From: Intrasporangium_A sp039812505
GTDB lineage: Bacteria > Actinomycetota > Actinomycetes > Actinomycetales > Dermatophilaceae
DNA: 25,361 nucleotides
Direction: 5' to 3'
Assembly: GCF_039812505.1 (NCBI RefSeq)
Contig: NZ_JBDIAQ010000043.1
Coordinates: 1 to 25,361 of the forward strand
Positions 7,863 through 15,927 of this stretch are shown one piece after another (positions within the stretch are counted from its first letter, which is position 1; each line of letters begins with the position of its first letter). The position numbers were made by a program, and so were the translations under genes. The notes beneath the pieces were generated by a model that was given only the letters and a program-made list of their open reading frames with translations, was not told where the DNA came from and ran no database searches.

Positions 7863-9710
7863 GTGAGCATCACCCCGCGTGTCCTCGGCGGACGCTACGA
7901 GGTGGGTCGGCTCATCGGGCGAGGCGGTATGGCCGACGTGTACCTGGGCCACGACACCAGGCTCGGGCGCACGGTCGCGATCAAGATGCTGCGCCCCGAC
8001 CTGGCGCGCGACCCGAACTTCCTGACCAGGTTCCGACGCGAGGCCCAGTCGGCGGCCGGCCTGAACCACCCCGCGATCGTGGCGATCTACGACTCGGGTG
8101 AGGATGACGTCGAGTCCGCCGGCGGCACCGGGCTGCCCCTGGCCTACATCGTCATGGAGCACGTCGACGGCGTGACGCTGCGCGACCGCCTGGTCCGCGA
8201 CGGCCCGCTCGAGCCCACCGAGGCGATCCGGATCACCGAGGGCATCCTCGACGCCCTCGGCTACAGCCACCGCATGGGCATCGTGCACCGCGACATCAAG
8301 CCCGGCAACGTGATGCTGACGGAGACCGGCGCGATCAAGGTCATGGACTTCGGCATCGCCCGGGCGGTCGCGGACAGCGCCGCGACGATGACCGCCACCC
8401 AGGCCGTCGTCGGCACCGCGCAGTACCTCTCACCCGAGCAGGCCCAGGGCCAGACGGTCGACGCGCGGACCGACCTCTACTCGACCGGGTGCGTGCTGTA
8501 CGAGCTGCTCACCGGCCGCACCCCGTTCACGGGGGACTCACCGGTCGCGATCGCCTACCAGCACGTCGGGGAGCAGCCCCAACCGCCGAGCATCTGGAGC
8601 ACGAGCGTGGGCGGCGACCTCGACGCGGTCACCCTGCACGCGCTGGCCAAGGAGCCCGAGTCCCGCTACCAGGACGCGGCCGCCTTCCGGCGCGACCTCG
8701 AGAACGTCCGCGCCGGTCGGCCGATCAGCGCGGCGGCCCGCGGGGCCGCGGCCGGATCGGGGGTCGCGGCGCCGACCCAGACCCTGCCCTCGGGTGGCAC
8801 GCCGACCGCGGTGCAGACGGTCGTCGACGACGTCTCCAGGAGCACGGCCGACCTGCCGGCCGTCGGCCGGCCCGAGGAGGAGGCGCAGGCCGCGCGCAAG
8901 GGCAAGGGGCGCCGGACGGCCCTGATCACCGTGCTCGCCGTGATCGTGCTGACGGCCGTCGGCTGGGGTGCGATGACCTGGTTCGGCAACCAGACGCCGA
9001 CGGTCGTGAGCACGACGGTGCCGAAGATCACCGGGCTGACCGAGCAGCAGGCCGAGGCTGCGCTCACCCAGCACCACCTGAAGGGAGCCGCCACGTCGGC
9101 CGCCGACAGCTCCGAGAAGGGCACCGTGTTCAGCCAGGACCCGGCCCAGGGGCAGACCGTCGATCAGGGCAGCACCGTCAGCTACGTCGTCTCGACCGGA
9201 CCGGACACGGTGACCGTACCCGACGTCAAGGGCCTGTCGGCGGAGCTGGCCACCCAGACCCTGACCGACGAAGGGCTGACGGTCTCCGGCACCAAGGACG
9301 TCGACGACCCGTCGCAGGACAAGGGCAAGGTGGTCTCGACCAGCCCCGCGGCGGGGCAGACCGTCGACTCCGGCTCGTCGGTCACGCTCAACATCGCCTC
9401 GGGCAAGGTCAAGGTCCCCGACGACCTGGTCGGGCAGCAGTGGGCGGTCGTGTCGAACCGGCTGGCCAACGACTTCCACCTGGTCGCGGTCCCCGTGGAC
9501 GTCTCCTCCAACGACAAGACTCCGGGCGAGGTGCTCAGCGTCGAGCACGCCGGCGAGGCGGTGGCGGTGGGTGCGCAGATCAAGGTCGAGGTGGCCCAGC
9601 GGCCGACCCCGACGGAGACCGTCACCGCGACGCAGACCGTGACGGCTCCGCCGCAGGGACCCACCACGCCGGGGGCGACCGGTACTCCCCAGGGCAACGG
9701 CGACGACTGA
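7863..9710 (+). CDS. pknB: PknB-type PASTA Ser/Thr protein kinase
   Basis: A 615-residue transmembrane kinase. The kinase domain (about 11-280) has the glycine loop IGRGGMADV, invariant lysine K41, HRD at 142-144, DFG at 162-164 and the activation-loop/APE-like segment GTAQYLSPEQA. A juxtamembrane linker, one membrane helix (about 354-374) and three extracellular PASTA repeats (about 384-449, 451-518, 519-586) follow, then a Thr/Pro tail. Three PASTA units is fewer than the four of M. tuberculosis PknB. PASTA domains bind muropeptides or lipid II. I chose GTG 7863 because AGAGG (7850-7854) lies 8 bp upstream and this start leaves the short N-terminus normal for PknB; an in-frame GTG at 7836 is possible. 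Likely substrates nearby are FhaA and FhaB. Confidence 0.95.
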   Translation: MSITPRVLGGRYEVGRLIGRGGMADVYLGHDTRLGRTVAIKMLRPDLARDPNFLTRFRREAQSAAGLNHPAIVAIYDSGEDDVESAGGTGLPLAYIVMEHVDGVTLRDRLVRDGPLEPTEAIRITEGILDALGYSHRMGIVHRDIKPGNVMLTETGAIKVMDFGIARAVADSAATMTATQAVVGTAQYLSPEQAQGQTVDARTDLYSTGCVLYELLTGRTPFTGDSPVAIAYQHVGEQPQPPSIWSTSVGGDLDAVTLHALAKEPESRYQDAAAFRRDLENVRAGRPISAAARGAAAGSGVAAPTQTLPSGGTPTAVQTVVDDVSRSTADLPAVGRPEEEAQAARKGKGRRTALITVLAVIVLTAVGWGAMTWFGNQTPTVVSTTVPKITGLTEQQAEAALTQHHLKGAATSAADSSEKGTVFSQDPAQGQTVDQGSTVSYVVSTGPDTVTVPDVKGLSAELATQTLTDEGLTVSGTKDVDDPSQDKGKVVSTSPAAGQTVDSGSSVTLNIASGKVKVPDDLVGQQWAVVSNRLANDFHLVAVPVDVSSNDKTPGEVLSVEHAGEAVAVGAQIKVEVAQRPTPTETVTATQTVTAPPQGPTTPGATGTPQGNGDD

Positions 9711-9722
9711 CCGTTCCGGTGT

Positions 9723-9759
9723 CCGGGCTCAGCTGCGAGTTCAGCGCGGCTGAGCCGGG
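9723..9759. terminator. Hairpin between convergent pknB and trpG
   Basis: GGCTCAGC (9726-9733) and GCTGAGCC (9749-9756) form a perfect 8-bp stem, extendable by two or three pairs with a one-base bulge. It sits in the 56-bp gap between two convergent stop codons, where a bidirectional terminator is expected. There is no clear T-run. Confidence 0.55.
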
Positions 9760-9766
9760 ACCGGGC

Positions 9767-10399
9767 TCAGCCGGCCCCGCTCACCAGCGGGTTCAGACCG
9801 GCCGACCGGGCGACCGCCCCGTCGTCACCGCACAGGCCCAGGAAGTTGGCCAGCATCCGGTGCCCGCCCTGCGTGAGCACGCTCTCGGGGTGGAACTGCA
9901 CGCCGTGCAGCGGCAGGTCGCGGTGGCGCAGGCTCATGACGACCCCAGAGGCCGTGTGGCCGGTGACGACGAGCTCGTCCGGCAGCGTGTCCGGCACGAC
10001 CGTCAGCGAGTGGTAGCGCGTCGCCGTGAACGGCGAGGGCAGCCCTGCCAGGACACCGGTGCCGTCGTGCCACACGTCGGACGTCTTGCCGTGCAGCAGC
10101 TCGGGGGCCCGCCCGACGGTGGCGCCGAACGCCACCGCGAGGGCCTGGTGCCCGAGGCACACACCGAACAGGGGCCGGCCGGCGTCGGCACACGCGCGCA
10201 CCAGGTCGACCGAGACGCCCGCCCCCTCGGGGGTGCCCGGCCCGGGGGAGATCAGCACGCCGTCGTATGCCGCCGAGTCCCCGGGCACGACCGCGTCGTT
10301 GCGCGCCACGTGGCAGTCGGCACCGAGCTGCTCCAGGTATCCGACGATCGTGTAGACGAAGCTGTCGTAGTTGTCGACGACGAGGATTCGCGGTCCCAT
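9767..10399 (-). CDS. trpG: Glutamine amidotransferase, anthranilate/aminodeoxychorismate synthase component II
   Basis: A 210-residue class I glutamine amidotransferase that supplies ammonia from glutamine to chorismate-using synthases. The triad is intact: C81 in FGVCLGHQA, and H170 and E172 in VQFHPES. The oxyanion-type motif SPGPGTPEGAG is at 51-61. The ATG at 10397-10399 gives the canonical start MGPRILVVDNYDSFVYT; a longer reading to 10549 only adds low-complexity residues overlapping the next gene. A stand-alone copy beside pknB is the conserved actinobacterial arrangement (Rv0013 in M. tuberculosis), usually named trpG or pabA. Sequence alone does not separate tryptophan from folate use, and one enzyme may serve both. 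No synthase component I is in the window. Confidence 0.93.
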   Translation of the reverse strand: MGPRILVVDNYDSFVYTIVGYLEQLGADCHVARNDAVVPGDSAAYDGVLISPGPGTPEGAGVSVDLVRACADAGRPLFGVCLGHQALAVAFGATVGRAPELLHGKTSDVWHDGTGVLAGLPSPFTATRYHSLTVVPDTLPDELVVTGHTASGVVMSLRHRDLPLHGVQFHPESVLTQGGHRMLANFLGLCGDDGAVARSAGLNPLVSGAG

Positions 10400-10442
10400 G
10401 GCGGCAGGGTAACCCCGCCTGCCGCGGCGGCTCCGGTCCGGC

Positions 10443-11270
10443 TCAGCGGATGACCTGGGCGTGGGTGAGGTCGACGGCGCCGGAGTACGCGGGGAACTTG
10501 GCGTCGGCCTGGACGGCCACGTTCCAGCCGAGACCGACGGCGGCGACATACTGCTGGTAGATCTGGATCGTGGGGTCGGCCGCGAGGGAGCGCTCCATCC
10601 GCCCGGTGTCCCCGATCGCGGTGATGACGTACGGCGGGGAGTAGACGCGGCCCTGCAGGATGAGGGTGTTGCCGACGCACCGGACGGCGCTGGTGGAGAT
10701 CACCCGCTGGTCCTGGATCATCATCGCCTCGGCGCCGCCGGACCACATCGCGTTGACGACGGCCTGGACGTCCTGCTGGTGCACGATGATGTCGTCGGCG
10801 GTGAACTCGTCCGGGAGCGAGTCGAGGCTGACCTTCGAGTCGGTGAGGGTGACGGCCACGGCCGGGCCGGTGACCGCGGTGGCGCCGGCCTGCACCGACA
10901 GGGTGGCGGCCTCGCGGGTGAGGGCCGCCAGGCGCGCGTCGCGCGGGGCGGCGCTCGCCGAGAGCTTGTCGACCTCGTCCTGCAGCTTGTCGATCCGCGC
11001 TCCTGTCGTCGCGACGTGCTCGTTGGCATCCAGGATCAGCTGCGGCAGGTCACGGTCGGCCCGCAGGTCGCTGCCCTCGGCGGCCCGGAAGCTCATCGCG
11101 AACATCAGCCCGGCGATGGCGGTGACGGCCGGCACCAGCAGGGTCCAGACCCGGATGCGACGCCGACTGCTCGGTCGGGCCCGGCGGCCCGGCGGCGCGG
11201 CCTGTTCCGGCGCGGCCTGTTCCGGCGCGGCGTCGTCGGGTGCCGCGTCGTCGGATGCGGTGGTATGCAC
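10443..11270 (-). CDS. DUF881 family membrane protein
   Basis: A 275-residue protein. The N-terminal cytoplasmic part is Ala/Pro/Glu-rich with small repeats (DAAPEQAAPEQAAPP) and a basic patch. One membrane helix follows (about 41-60), then a coiled-coil-like stretch (80-125) and the conserved DUF881 extracellular domain (about 130-275; e.g. VTLTD, QDVQAVVNAMWSGGAEAMMIQDQRV, GRVYSPPYVITAIGD). It is the counterpart of Rv0012, always near crgA and trpG, and is suspected in division or envelope biology, but has no established biochemical role. The start is GTG at 11268-11270 with AAGGGG about 8 bp upstream. It is divergent from crgA with only 56 bp between them. Confidence 0.88.
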   Translation of the reverse strand: MHTTASDDAAPDDAAPEQAAPEQAAPPGRRARPSSRRRIRVWTLLVPAVTAIAGLMFAMSFRAAEGSDLRADRDLPQLILDANEHVATTGARIDKLQDEVDKLSASAAPRDARLAALTREAATLSVQAGATAVTGPAVAVTLTDSKVSLDSLPDEFTADDIIVHQQDVQAVVNAMWSGGAEAMMIQDQRVISTSAVRCVGNTLILQGRVYSPPYVITAIGDTGRMERSLAADPTIQIYQQYVAAVGLGWNVAVQADAKFPAYSGAVDLTHAQVIR

Positions 11271-11326
11271 GGTCTGGCCCCTTGTCCTGATCTAGGCTTG
11301 TCCCATTCTGACCCAAGGAGCGTGCA

Positions 11327-11578
11327 GTGCCCGAGTCCAAAGGCCGCGACAAGAAGGCGGCGGCATACACCCCGCCGCCGAAGAGCAGGAGCGCCGAGCC
11401 GAACCCGACGTGGTGGGCCCCGGCGTTCGTCACGCTGCTCATCGTCGGGCTGCTGTGGATCGTCGTGTACTACGTGACCGAGTACCGCTACCCGGTCTCC
11501 GCCCTGGGCCCGTGGAACCTCGGGGTGGGCTTCGCGCTGCTGATGGCCGGCTTCATCATGACGATGCGCTGGCGCTGA
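11327..11578 (+). CDS. crgA: CrgA, small cell-division protein
   Basis: An 83-residue protein with a hydrophilic N-terminus and two membrane helices (about 31-50 and 61-79) around the conserved YRYPVSALGPWNLGVGF. CrgA recruits FtsZ/FtsI/FtsQ partners and tunes septum formation in actinobacteria. The GTG start at 11327 has AAGGAG (11315-11320) six bp upstream. A TAGGCT hexamer at 11293-11298 may be its -10, but no -35 is convincing. The gene is convergent with copA; a DnaA-box-like cluster fills the space after its stop. Length and topology are normal for the family. Confidence 0.94.
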   Translation: MPESKGRDKKAAAYTPPPKSRSAEPNPTWWAPAFVTLLIVGLLWIVVYYVTEYRYPVSALGPWNLGVGFALLMAGFIMTMRWR

Positions 11579-11650
11579 CCCCGAGACGGCCGCCCAGCCA
11601 CCCGGGGCACCGGCGCCCATCCCACCCTCCGTCGGCGGCACCTTCGGCGG

Positions 11651-11748
11651 TTGTCCACACTGGGCGGTTGTCCACACTGGGGACAAGTCCTGTGGATGTA
11701 GTTACATCGATGTGATTCATCCCCAGCTGTGGACATCCCTGTGGATGC
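11651..11748. promoter_or_regulatory. Cluster of five DnaA-box-like 9-mers
   Basis: Two perfect actinobacterial-type boxes TTGTCCACA (11651-11659, 11668-11676; 17-bp spacing) are followed by three on the opposite strand: ACATCCACA (11691-11699), ATGTCCACA (11728-11736) and GCATCCACA (11740-11748). Between boxes three and four lies an unusually AT-rich patch with the palindrome ACATCGATGT (11704-11713). The last two boxes fall inside the 3' end of copA. The consensus for high-GC organisms is roughly (T/C)(T/C)(G/A)TCCACA; boxes three to five deviate at one to three outer positions. Confidence 0.7.
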
Positions 11749-14173
11749 CGCCCACGTCGGCGACGGGCCGGAACCCCCGCAGGCGCAGGCTGTTGCTGAC
11801 CACGAAGACCGACGAGAAGGCCATCGCCGCACCGGCGAGCATCGGGTTGAGCAGCCCCGCGGCGGCCAGCGGCAGCGCGGCGACGTTGTACGCGAAGGCC
11901 CAGAACAGGTTGCCCTTGATGGTCCCCAGCGTGCGCCGCGCCAGCCGGATCGCGTCGGCCGCACTGCGCAGGTCGCCGCGCACGAGCGTCAGGTCGCTCG
12001 CCTCGATGGCGACGTCGGTTCCGGTGCCCATCGCCAGACCGAGGTCGGCCTGGGCCAGCGCAGCCGCGTCGTTGACACCGTCGCCGACCATCGCGACGAC
12101 CTTGCCCTCGCCCTGCAGCCGTCGCACGACCTCGACCTTGTCCGCCGGCAGGACCTCTGCGATGACGTCGGCCGGGTCGATCCCGACCTCGGCAGCCACC
12201 GCCCGGGCTGCCCGCGCGTTGTCGCCGGTCAGCAGCACCGGACGCAGGCCGAGCCCGCGCAGCTCGGCGATCGCCTGGGCAGAGGTGGGCTTGACCGTGT
12301 CGCCGACCACGATGATGCCGCGCACCCGGCCGTCCCAGGCGACCTGCACGACCGTGAGGCCGTCCGCCTCGTGGGCGGCGCCCGCCTCGTCGAGCTCGGT
12401 GCAGCGCATGTCGTGCTGCCGGGTGACGAAGCCGGGGCGGCCGACGACGACGGCATGTGCCGCCGCGGCCAACGGGGCCTGCTCGCCGGGCAGATCCAGC
12501 CCGTTCGACGAGCCGTCGGCACCCACCCGACCAATGATTGGGGACCGCTCGACAGTGGGGGCGGAGACGGTGGCGGAGGTGGCGGCAACGAGGCCCTGCA
12601 CGCCGAGACCCTCGACGTTGCTGAAGTCGCGCACCGCCGGCAGGGCACCGAAGCGCTCCCGGGCCGCGTCGGCGATGGCCCGGGCGATCGGGTGCTCCGA
12701 AGCATCCTCGAGCGCCCCGGCGAACCGGAGCACCTCGTCGGCGTCCTGACCGTCGGCGGCCTGCACCGACACGAGCGCCATCCGTCCGGTCGTCACGGTG
12801 CCGGTCTTGTCCAGCACGACGGTGTCGACCCGGCGCGTCGACTCGAGCACCTCGGGACCCTTGATCAGGATGCCGAGCTGAGCGCCGCGGCCGGTCCCGA
12901 CCATGAGTGCGGTCGGGGTGGCCAGGCCGAGCGCGCACGGGCAGGCGATGATGAGCACCGCGACCGCAGCCGTGAAGGCAGCCGTCGCCCCGGCCCCGGT
13001 CACGAGCCAGAAGACCAGCGTCGCGGCGGCGAGCAGGATGACGATCGGCACGAAGATCCCCGAGATCCGGTCGGCGAGCCGTTGCACCTGGGCCTTGCCG
13101 TTCTGGGCCTCCTCGACGAGCCGGGCCATCTGGGCCAGCTGGGTGTCGGCCCCGACCCGGGTGGCCCGCACGACCAGCCGCCCGCCGGCGTTCACCGTGG
13201 CGCCCGTGACCGCGTCGCCGACCCCGACCTCGACCGGCACGGGCTCACCGGTCAGCATCGAGGCGTCGACCGCGGAGCTGCCCTCCTCGACGACCCCGTC
13301 GGTGGCGACCTTCTCGCCCGGGCGCACGACGAACCGGTCGCCGACGGCGAGCTGCTCGGTCGGGACGCGCTCCTCGCGGACCCCGGCCGGACCCTGGCGC
13401 AGCACCCCGACGTCCTTGCTGCCCAGCTCGAGCAGCGCGCGCAGCGCCGCCCCCGCCTGACGCTTCGACCGCGCCTCGAAGTAGCGGCCGGCCAGGATGA
13501 AGGTGGTGACCCCGGCCGCGACCTCGAGGTAGATGTTGCCCGCTCCGTCGCCGCGCGCGATGGTCAGCTCGAACGGGTGGGTCATCCCCGGCATCCCGGC
13601 CGTGCCGAGGAACAGCGCGTAGAGCGACCAGCCGAAGGCGGCCAGGGTGCCCATCGAGATGAGCGTGTCCATCGTCGTGGTGCGGTGGCGCAGGTTGACC
13701 CACGCCGCGCGGTGGAACGGCCAGGCGCCCCAGACGACGACGGGCGCCGCGAGGGTCAGCGACAGCCACTGCCAGTTGCGGAACTGCAGCGCCGGCACCA
13801 TGGCCAGCACGATGACCGGGATGCTGAGCGCGGCCGAGACGAGCAGCCGCTGCCGCAGCGAGCGCACGTGCTCGTCGGCCGGTTTCGCCTCGTCCGCGGA
13901 CCCGGCGCCGACGGGAGAGGCGGTGGGTGCGGGAGGCAGCTCGGCGGCATACCCCGCCGCTTCGACGACGTGCACGAGGTCGGCCGGGGTCAGCGACTGC
14001 GGGAAGGTGACCTTCGCCTTCTCGGTCGCATAGTTGACCGTCGCCGTGACGCCGGCCACCTTGTTCAGCTTGCGCTCGATGCGGTTGGCGCACGACGCGC
14101 ACGTCATGCCGCTGATGGACAGCTCGACGGCGCTGGTGGCGGGCTGACCGAGCTGGTCGGTCACGGAGCTCAT
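11717..14173 (-). CDS. copA: Copper-exporting P1B-type ATPase
   Basis: An 818-residue Cu(I) efflux pump. Seen in order: one HMA metal-binding domain with SGMTCASC (21-28; C25, C28), membrane helices from about residue 108, TGEP in the actuator domain (308-311), the transmembrane CPC motif (411-413), the phosphorylation site DKTGT (455-459, D455), the HP pair (494-495), GDGVND (697-702), and two final helices ending near SNSLRLRGFRP. About 40 extra residues (roughly 531-572) sit in the nucleotide-binding domain between GLGVQGLV and VVVGRPGFV. The last 17 residues lie in the DnaA-box cluster and are not typical of the family. The ATG at 14171-14173 has a GAGGA ribosome site. It is the last gene of csoR-copZ-copA. 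Confidence 0.95.
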   Translation of the reverse strand: MSSVTDQLGQPATSAVELSISGMTCASCANRIERKLNKVAGVTATVNYATEKAKVTFPQSLTPADLVHVVEAAGYAAELPPAPTASPVGAGSADEAKPADEHVRSLRQRLLVSAALSIPVIVLAMVPALQFRNWQWLSLTLAAPVVVWGAWPFHRAAWVNLRHRTTTMDTLISMGTLAAFGWSLYALFLGTAGMPGMTHPFELTIARGDGAGNIYLEVAAGVTTFILAGRYFEARSKRQAGAALRALLELGSKDVGVLRQGPAGVREERVPTEQLAVGDRFVVRPGEKVATDGVVEEGSSAVDASMLTGEPVPVEVGVGDAVTGATVNAGGRLVVRATRVGADTQLAQMARLVEEAQNGKAQVQRLADRISGIFVPIVILLAAATLVFWLVTGAGATAAFTAAVAVLIIACPCALGLATPTALMVGTGRGAQLGILIKGPEVLESTRRVDTVVLDKTGTVTTGRMALVSVQAADGQDADEVLRFAGALEDASEHPIARAIADAARERFGALPAVRDFSNVEGLGVQGLVAATSATVSAPTVERSPIIGRVGADGSSNGLDLPGEQAPLAAAAHAVVVGRPGFVTRQHDMRCTELDEAGAAHEADGLTVVQVAWDGRVRGIIVVGDTVKPTSAQAIAELRGLGLRPVLLTGDNARAARAVAAEVGIDPADVIAEVLPADKVEVVRRLQGEGKVVAMVGDGVNDAAALAQADLGLAMGTGTDVAIEASDLTLVRGDLRSAADAIRLARRTLGTIKGNLFWAFAYNVAALPLAAAGLLNPMLAGAAMAFSSVFVVSNSLRLRGFRPVADVGGIHRDVHSWG

Positions 14174-14204
14174 GGTGTCCTCACTTCGATGGGTATGCCG
14201 CTCA

Positions 14205-14240
14205 GCCGGCTCCCGGGCGTGCGTGGCCGCGGGAGCCGGC
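14205..14240 (-). terminator. Hairpin in the copZ-copA gap
   Basis: GCCGGCTCCCG (14205-14215) and CGGGAGCCGGC (14230-14240) form a perfect 11-bp GC stem with a 14-nt loop, starting a few bases after the copZ stop. No T-run follows on the minus strand, so it may be a leaky terminator or an mRNA-stabilising end that keeps copZ above copA, not a full stop. Confidence 0.5.
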
Positions 14241-14247
14241 CGGGTGC

Positions 14248-14454
14248 TCAGACGAGCTGGTAGCCGGCCTCCTCGACGGCGGCCTTGACCGCGGCCGCGT
14301 CGATCGGGTCGGCGCTGGTGATGGTCAGGGCGCCGGTGTCGAGCACGACGGCGACGTCCTCGACGCCGGGGATCTCCTGGACCTCCTCGGTGACCGAGGC
14401 GACGCAGTGGCCGCAGGTCATGCCGGTGACGGTGTAGGTGGCGGTCTGGCTCAT
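14248..14454 (-). CDS. copZ: CopZ-like copper chaperone (HMA domain)
   Basis: A 68-residue single HMA domain with the metal-binding motif TGMTCGHC (10-17; C14, C17) and the usual ferredoxin-like pattern up to the C-terminal AGYQLV. Such proteins carry Cu(I) in the cytoplasm to CopA, and can load or unload the CsoR repressor. The ATG at 14452-14454 is preceded by an AAAGG site. It lies 37 bp after csoR and 74 bp before copA on the same strand, so it is the middle gene of the copper operon. Confidence 0.93.
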   Translation of the reverse strand: MSQTATYTVTGMTCGHCVASVTEEVQEIPGVEDVAVVLDTGALTITSADPIDAAAVKAAVEEAGYQLV

Positions 14455-14491
14455 GTGGGGTGCCTTTCTCAGGGTTGGGGGTTGGGAGCGG

Positions 14492-14878
14492 TCAGGAGCG
14501 CACGAGGCGGGCGATGGCCTCGGAGGCCTCCTGGATCTTGTGGTCGGCCTCGGGTCCGCCGTGGCGGGCCGCCTCGAGGACGCAGTGGTTGAGGTGCTCG
14601 TCGAGCAGCTTGAGCGAGAAGGCCTGCAGGGCCTTGGTCATCGCGGAGACCTGGGTGAGGATGTCGATGCAGTACTGCTCGTCCTCGACCATGCGCTGCA
14701 GCCCGCGGGCCTGGCCCTCGATGCGGCGCAGGCGCTTGAGGTAGTCGTCCCTGGTCCTGTTGTGGATGTAGCTGTGCTCGTGCCGCGGGGCCGGGGTCTC
14801 GGTGGTCGACGGCTCGGTGGTCGACGGCTCGGCGACCGATGGCTCGGCCAGGTCGGGGGTGGTCACGGTGTCGGTCAT
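14492..14878 (-). CDS. csoR: CsoR-family copper-sensing repressor
   Basis: A 128-residue all-helical repressor (DUF156/CsoR family). The Cu(I) ligand set C70, H95 and C99 has exactly the 25- and 4-residue spacing of M. tuberculosis CsoR. The core (about 42-128) begins RTRDDYLKRLRRIEGQARGL. The N-terminal extension (1-40) is Ser/Thr/Glu/Pro-rich with a repeated ATSEPST-like motif and a His-containing HEHSYIH segment, longer than in most CsoRs. Apo-protein should bind the operator in its own promoter, 33 bp upstream, and release it when copper binds. It is first in the csoR-copZ-copA operon. Confidence 0.95.
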   Translation of the reverse strand: MTDTVTTPDLAEPSVAEPSTTEPSTTETPAPRHEHSYIHNRTRDDYLKRLRRIEGQARGLQRMVEDEQYCIDILTQVSAMTKALQAFSLKLLDEHLNHCVLEAARHGGPEADHKIQEASEAIARLVRS

Positions 14879-14910
14879 GTCTGGTCCTCTCGCTCGCCCT
14901 CGACATCTAC

Positions 14911-14938
14911 ACTATACCCCCCTAGGGTAGATTGACAA
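14911..14938 (-). promoter_or_regulatory. csoR-copZ-copA promoter with CsoR operator in the spacer
   Basis: On the minus strand, -35 TTGTCA (14933-14938) and -10 TATAGT (14911-14916) are 16 bp apart. The spacer contains a near-palindrome with G/C tracts, TACCCTAGGGGGGTA on the minus strand (14915-14929). This is the form of known CsoR operators, so binding would block polymerase directly. The gene downstream encodes CsoR, which supports autoregulation. Confidence 0.85.
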
Positions 14939-14973
14939 CCGTGCGCCACGGCTGCGGGGCCCGGTCTCGAGGG

Positions 14974-15921
14974 TCAGCGGCCCCGGAACGCGGTCAGCTC
15001 GCGGATCGTCTCGGGGACGGTCAGGTACTTGGCGTAGGCGAGCGCCGCCACGACCAGGAACAGGATGACCAGGCCGGACCACGCGAGCGCAGGCAGCGAG
15101 CGGCGCCGGGCCAGCACCAGGACCCCGGCCCCGGCCAGGCCGACGACGAAGCCGCCGAGGTGGGCCTGCCAGGCGATGTTGGGGATGATGAACCCGATCG
15201 CGGCGTTGAGCAGCACGATGCCGTAGATGCCGGCCACCGACCGGTTGAGGTGCCGGTTGAGCACGATGAGCGCGCCGAAGAGCCCGAAGATGGCACCGGA
15301 TGCCCCGACGACGGGGGTCAGCCAGGCGGCGTCCTGGCCACTCACCAGGCCGATGAACGTCGGGTTGCCGGCCAGCAGGAGCACGCCGACCTGCCCGCCG
15401 ATGCCGCTGACCAGGTAGACCGCGAGGAACCGGCCGCGCCCCATGAGCGGCTCGAGGTAGGAGCCGATGATGTACAGCGCGTACATGTTGAAGCCGATGT
15501 GCATGAGCGAGCGCGGCGAGTGCAGGAACATCGCCGTCACGAAGCGCCACGGCTCGACCCACCCGGCCACCGGGGCGAAGGCGAAGTCGTTGGTGACGCC
15601 CGGCGAGACCCACTGGATCAGGAAGATGGCGACGCAGATGCCGATCAGGGTGAAGGTGACGACGGGACGTCCGTCGGTGACCCGCCCACCGAGGACGGTC
15701 TGCTGCCGCCGCGAGGTGCGCGCCGCCTCACGCACGCAGTCGACGCACTGGATCCCGACGGGGGCCGGCCGCTGGCAGTCGGGGCAGGCGGGGCGGCCAC
15801 ACCGCTGGCAGCGGACGTACGCCTCCCGGTCGGGGTGCCGGGGGCACACCGGCGGGGCGGCAGGCTGATGGCCGGCCCACGAAGGGATCGGGGGCTGGCC
15901 ACCGGCACCGTTGTCCGCCAA
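14974..15921 (-). CDS. Rhomboid-family intramembrane serine protease with N-terminal zinc finger
   Basis: A 315-residue protein. The N-terminus (26-64) has a B-box-like Cys/His set: CPRHP, CQRCGRPACPDCQ, and CVDC. The rhomboid domain (about 85-300) has several membrane helices, the HIGFNMYALY motif (141-150), the catalytic serine S208 in GASG, and the catalytic histidine H254 in AHLGGFVVG. Substrates cannot be predicted. The open frame has no upstream ATG or GTG; TTG at 15919-15921, 6 bp after the ppiA stop, gives MADNGAGG and would be read by coupling. An internal GTG at residue 25 would keep the zinc finger and is the alternative. The ppiA-rhomboid pair is common in actinobacteria near this locus. 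Confidence 0.9.
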   Translation of the reverse strand: MADNGAGGQPPIPSWAGHQPAAPPVCPRHPDREAYVRCQRCGRPACPDCQRPAPVGIQCVDCVREAARTSRRQQTVLGGRVTDGRPVVTFTLIGICVAIFLIQWVSPGVTNDFAFAPVAGWVEPWRFVTAMFLHSPRSLMHIGFNMYALYIIGSYLEPLMGRGRFLAVYLVSGIGGQVGVLLLAGNPTFIGLVSGQDAAWLTPVVGASGAIFGLFGALIVLNRHLNRSVAGIYGIVLLNAAIGFIIPNIAWQAHLGGFVVGLAGAGVLVLARRRSLPALAWSGLVILFLVVAALAYAKYLTVPETIRELTAFRGR

Positions 15922-15927
15922 GAAGGC

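Noticed and set aside
11729..14263. 844-codon plus-strand open frame opposite copA
   Set aside because: The minus strand in this region carries the complete, motif-bearing CopA. The opposite frame is Arg/Gly/Asp-rich with no recognisable domain.
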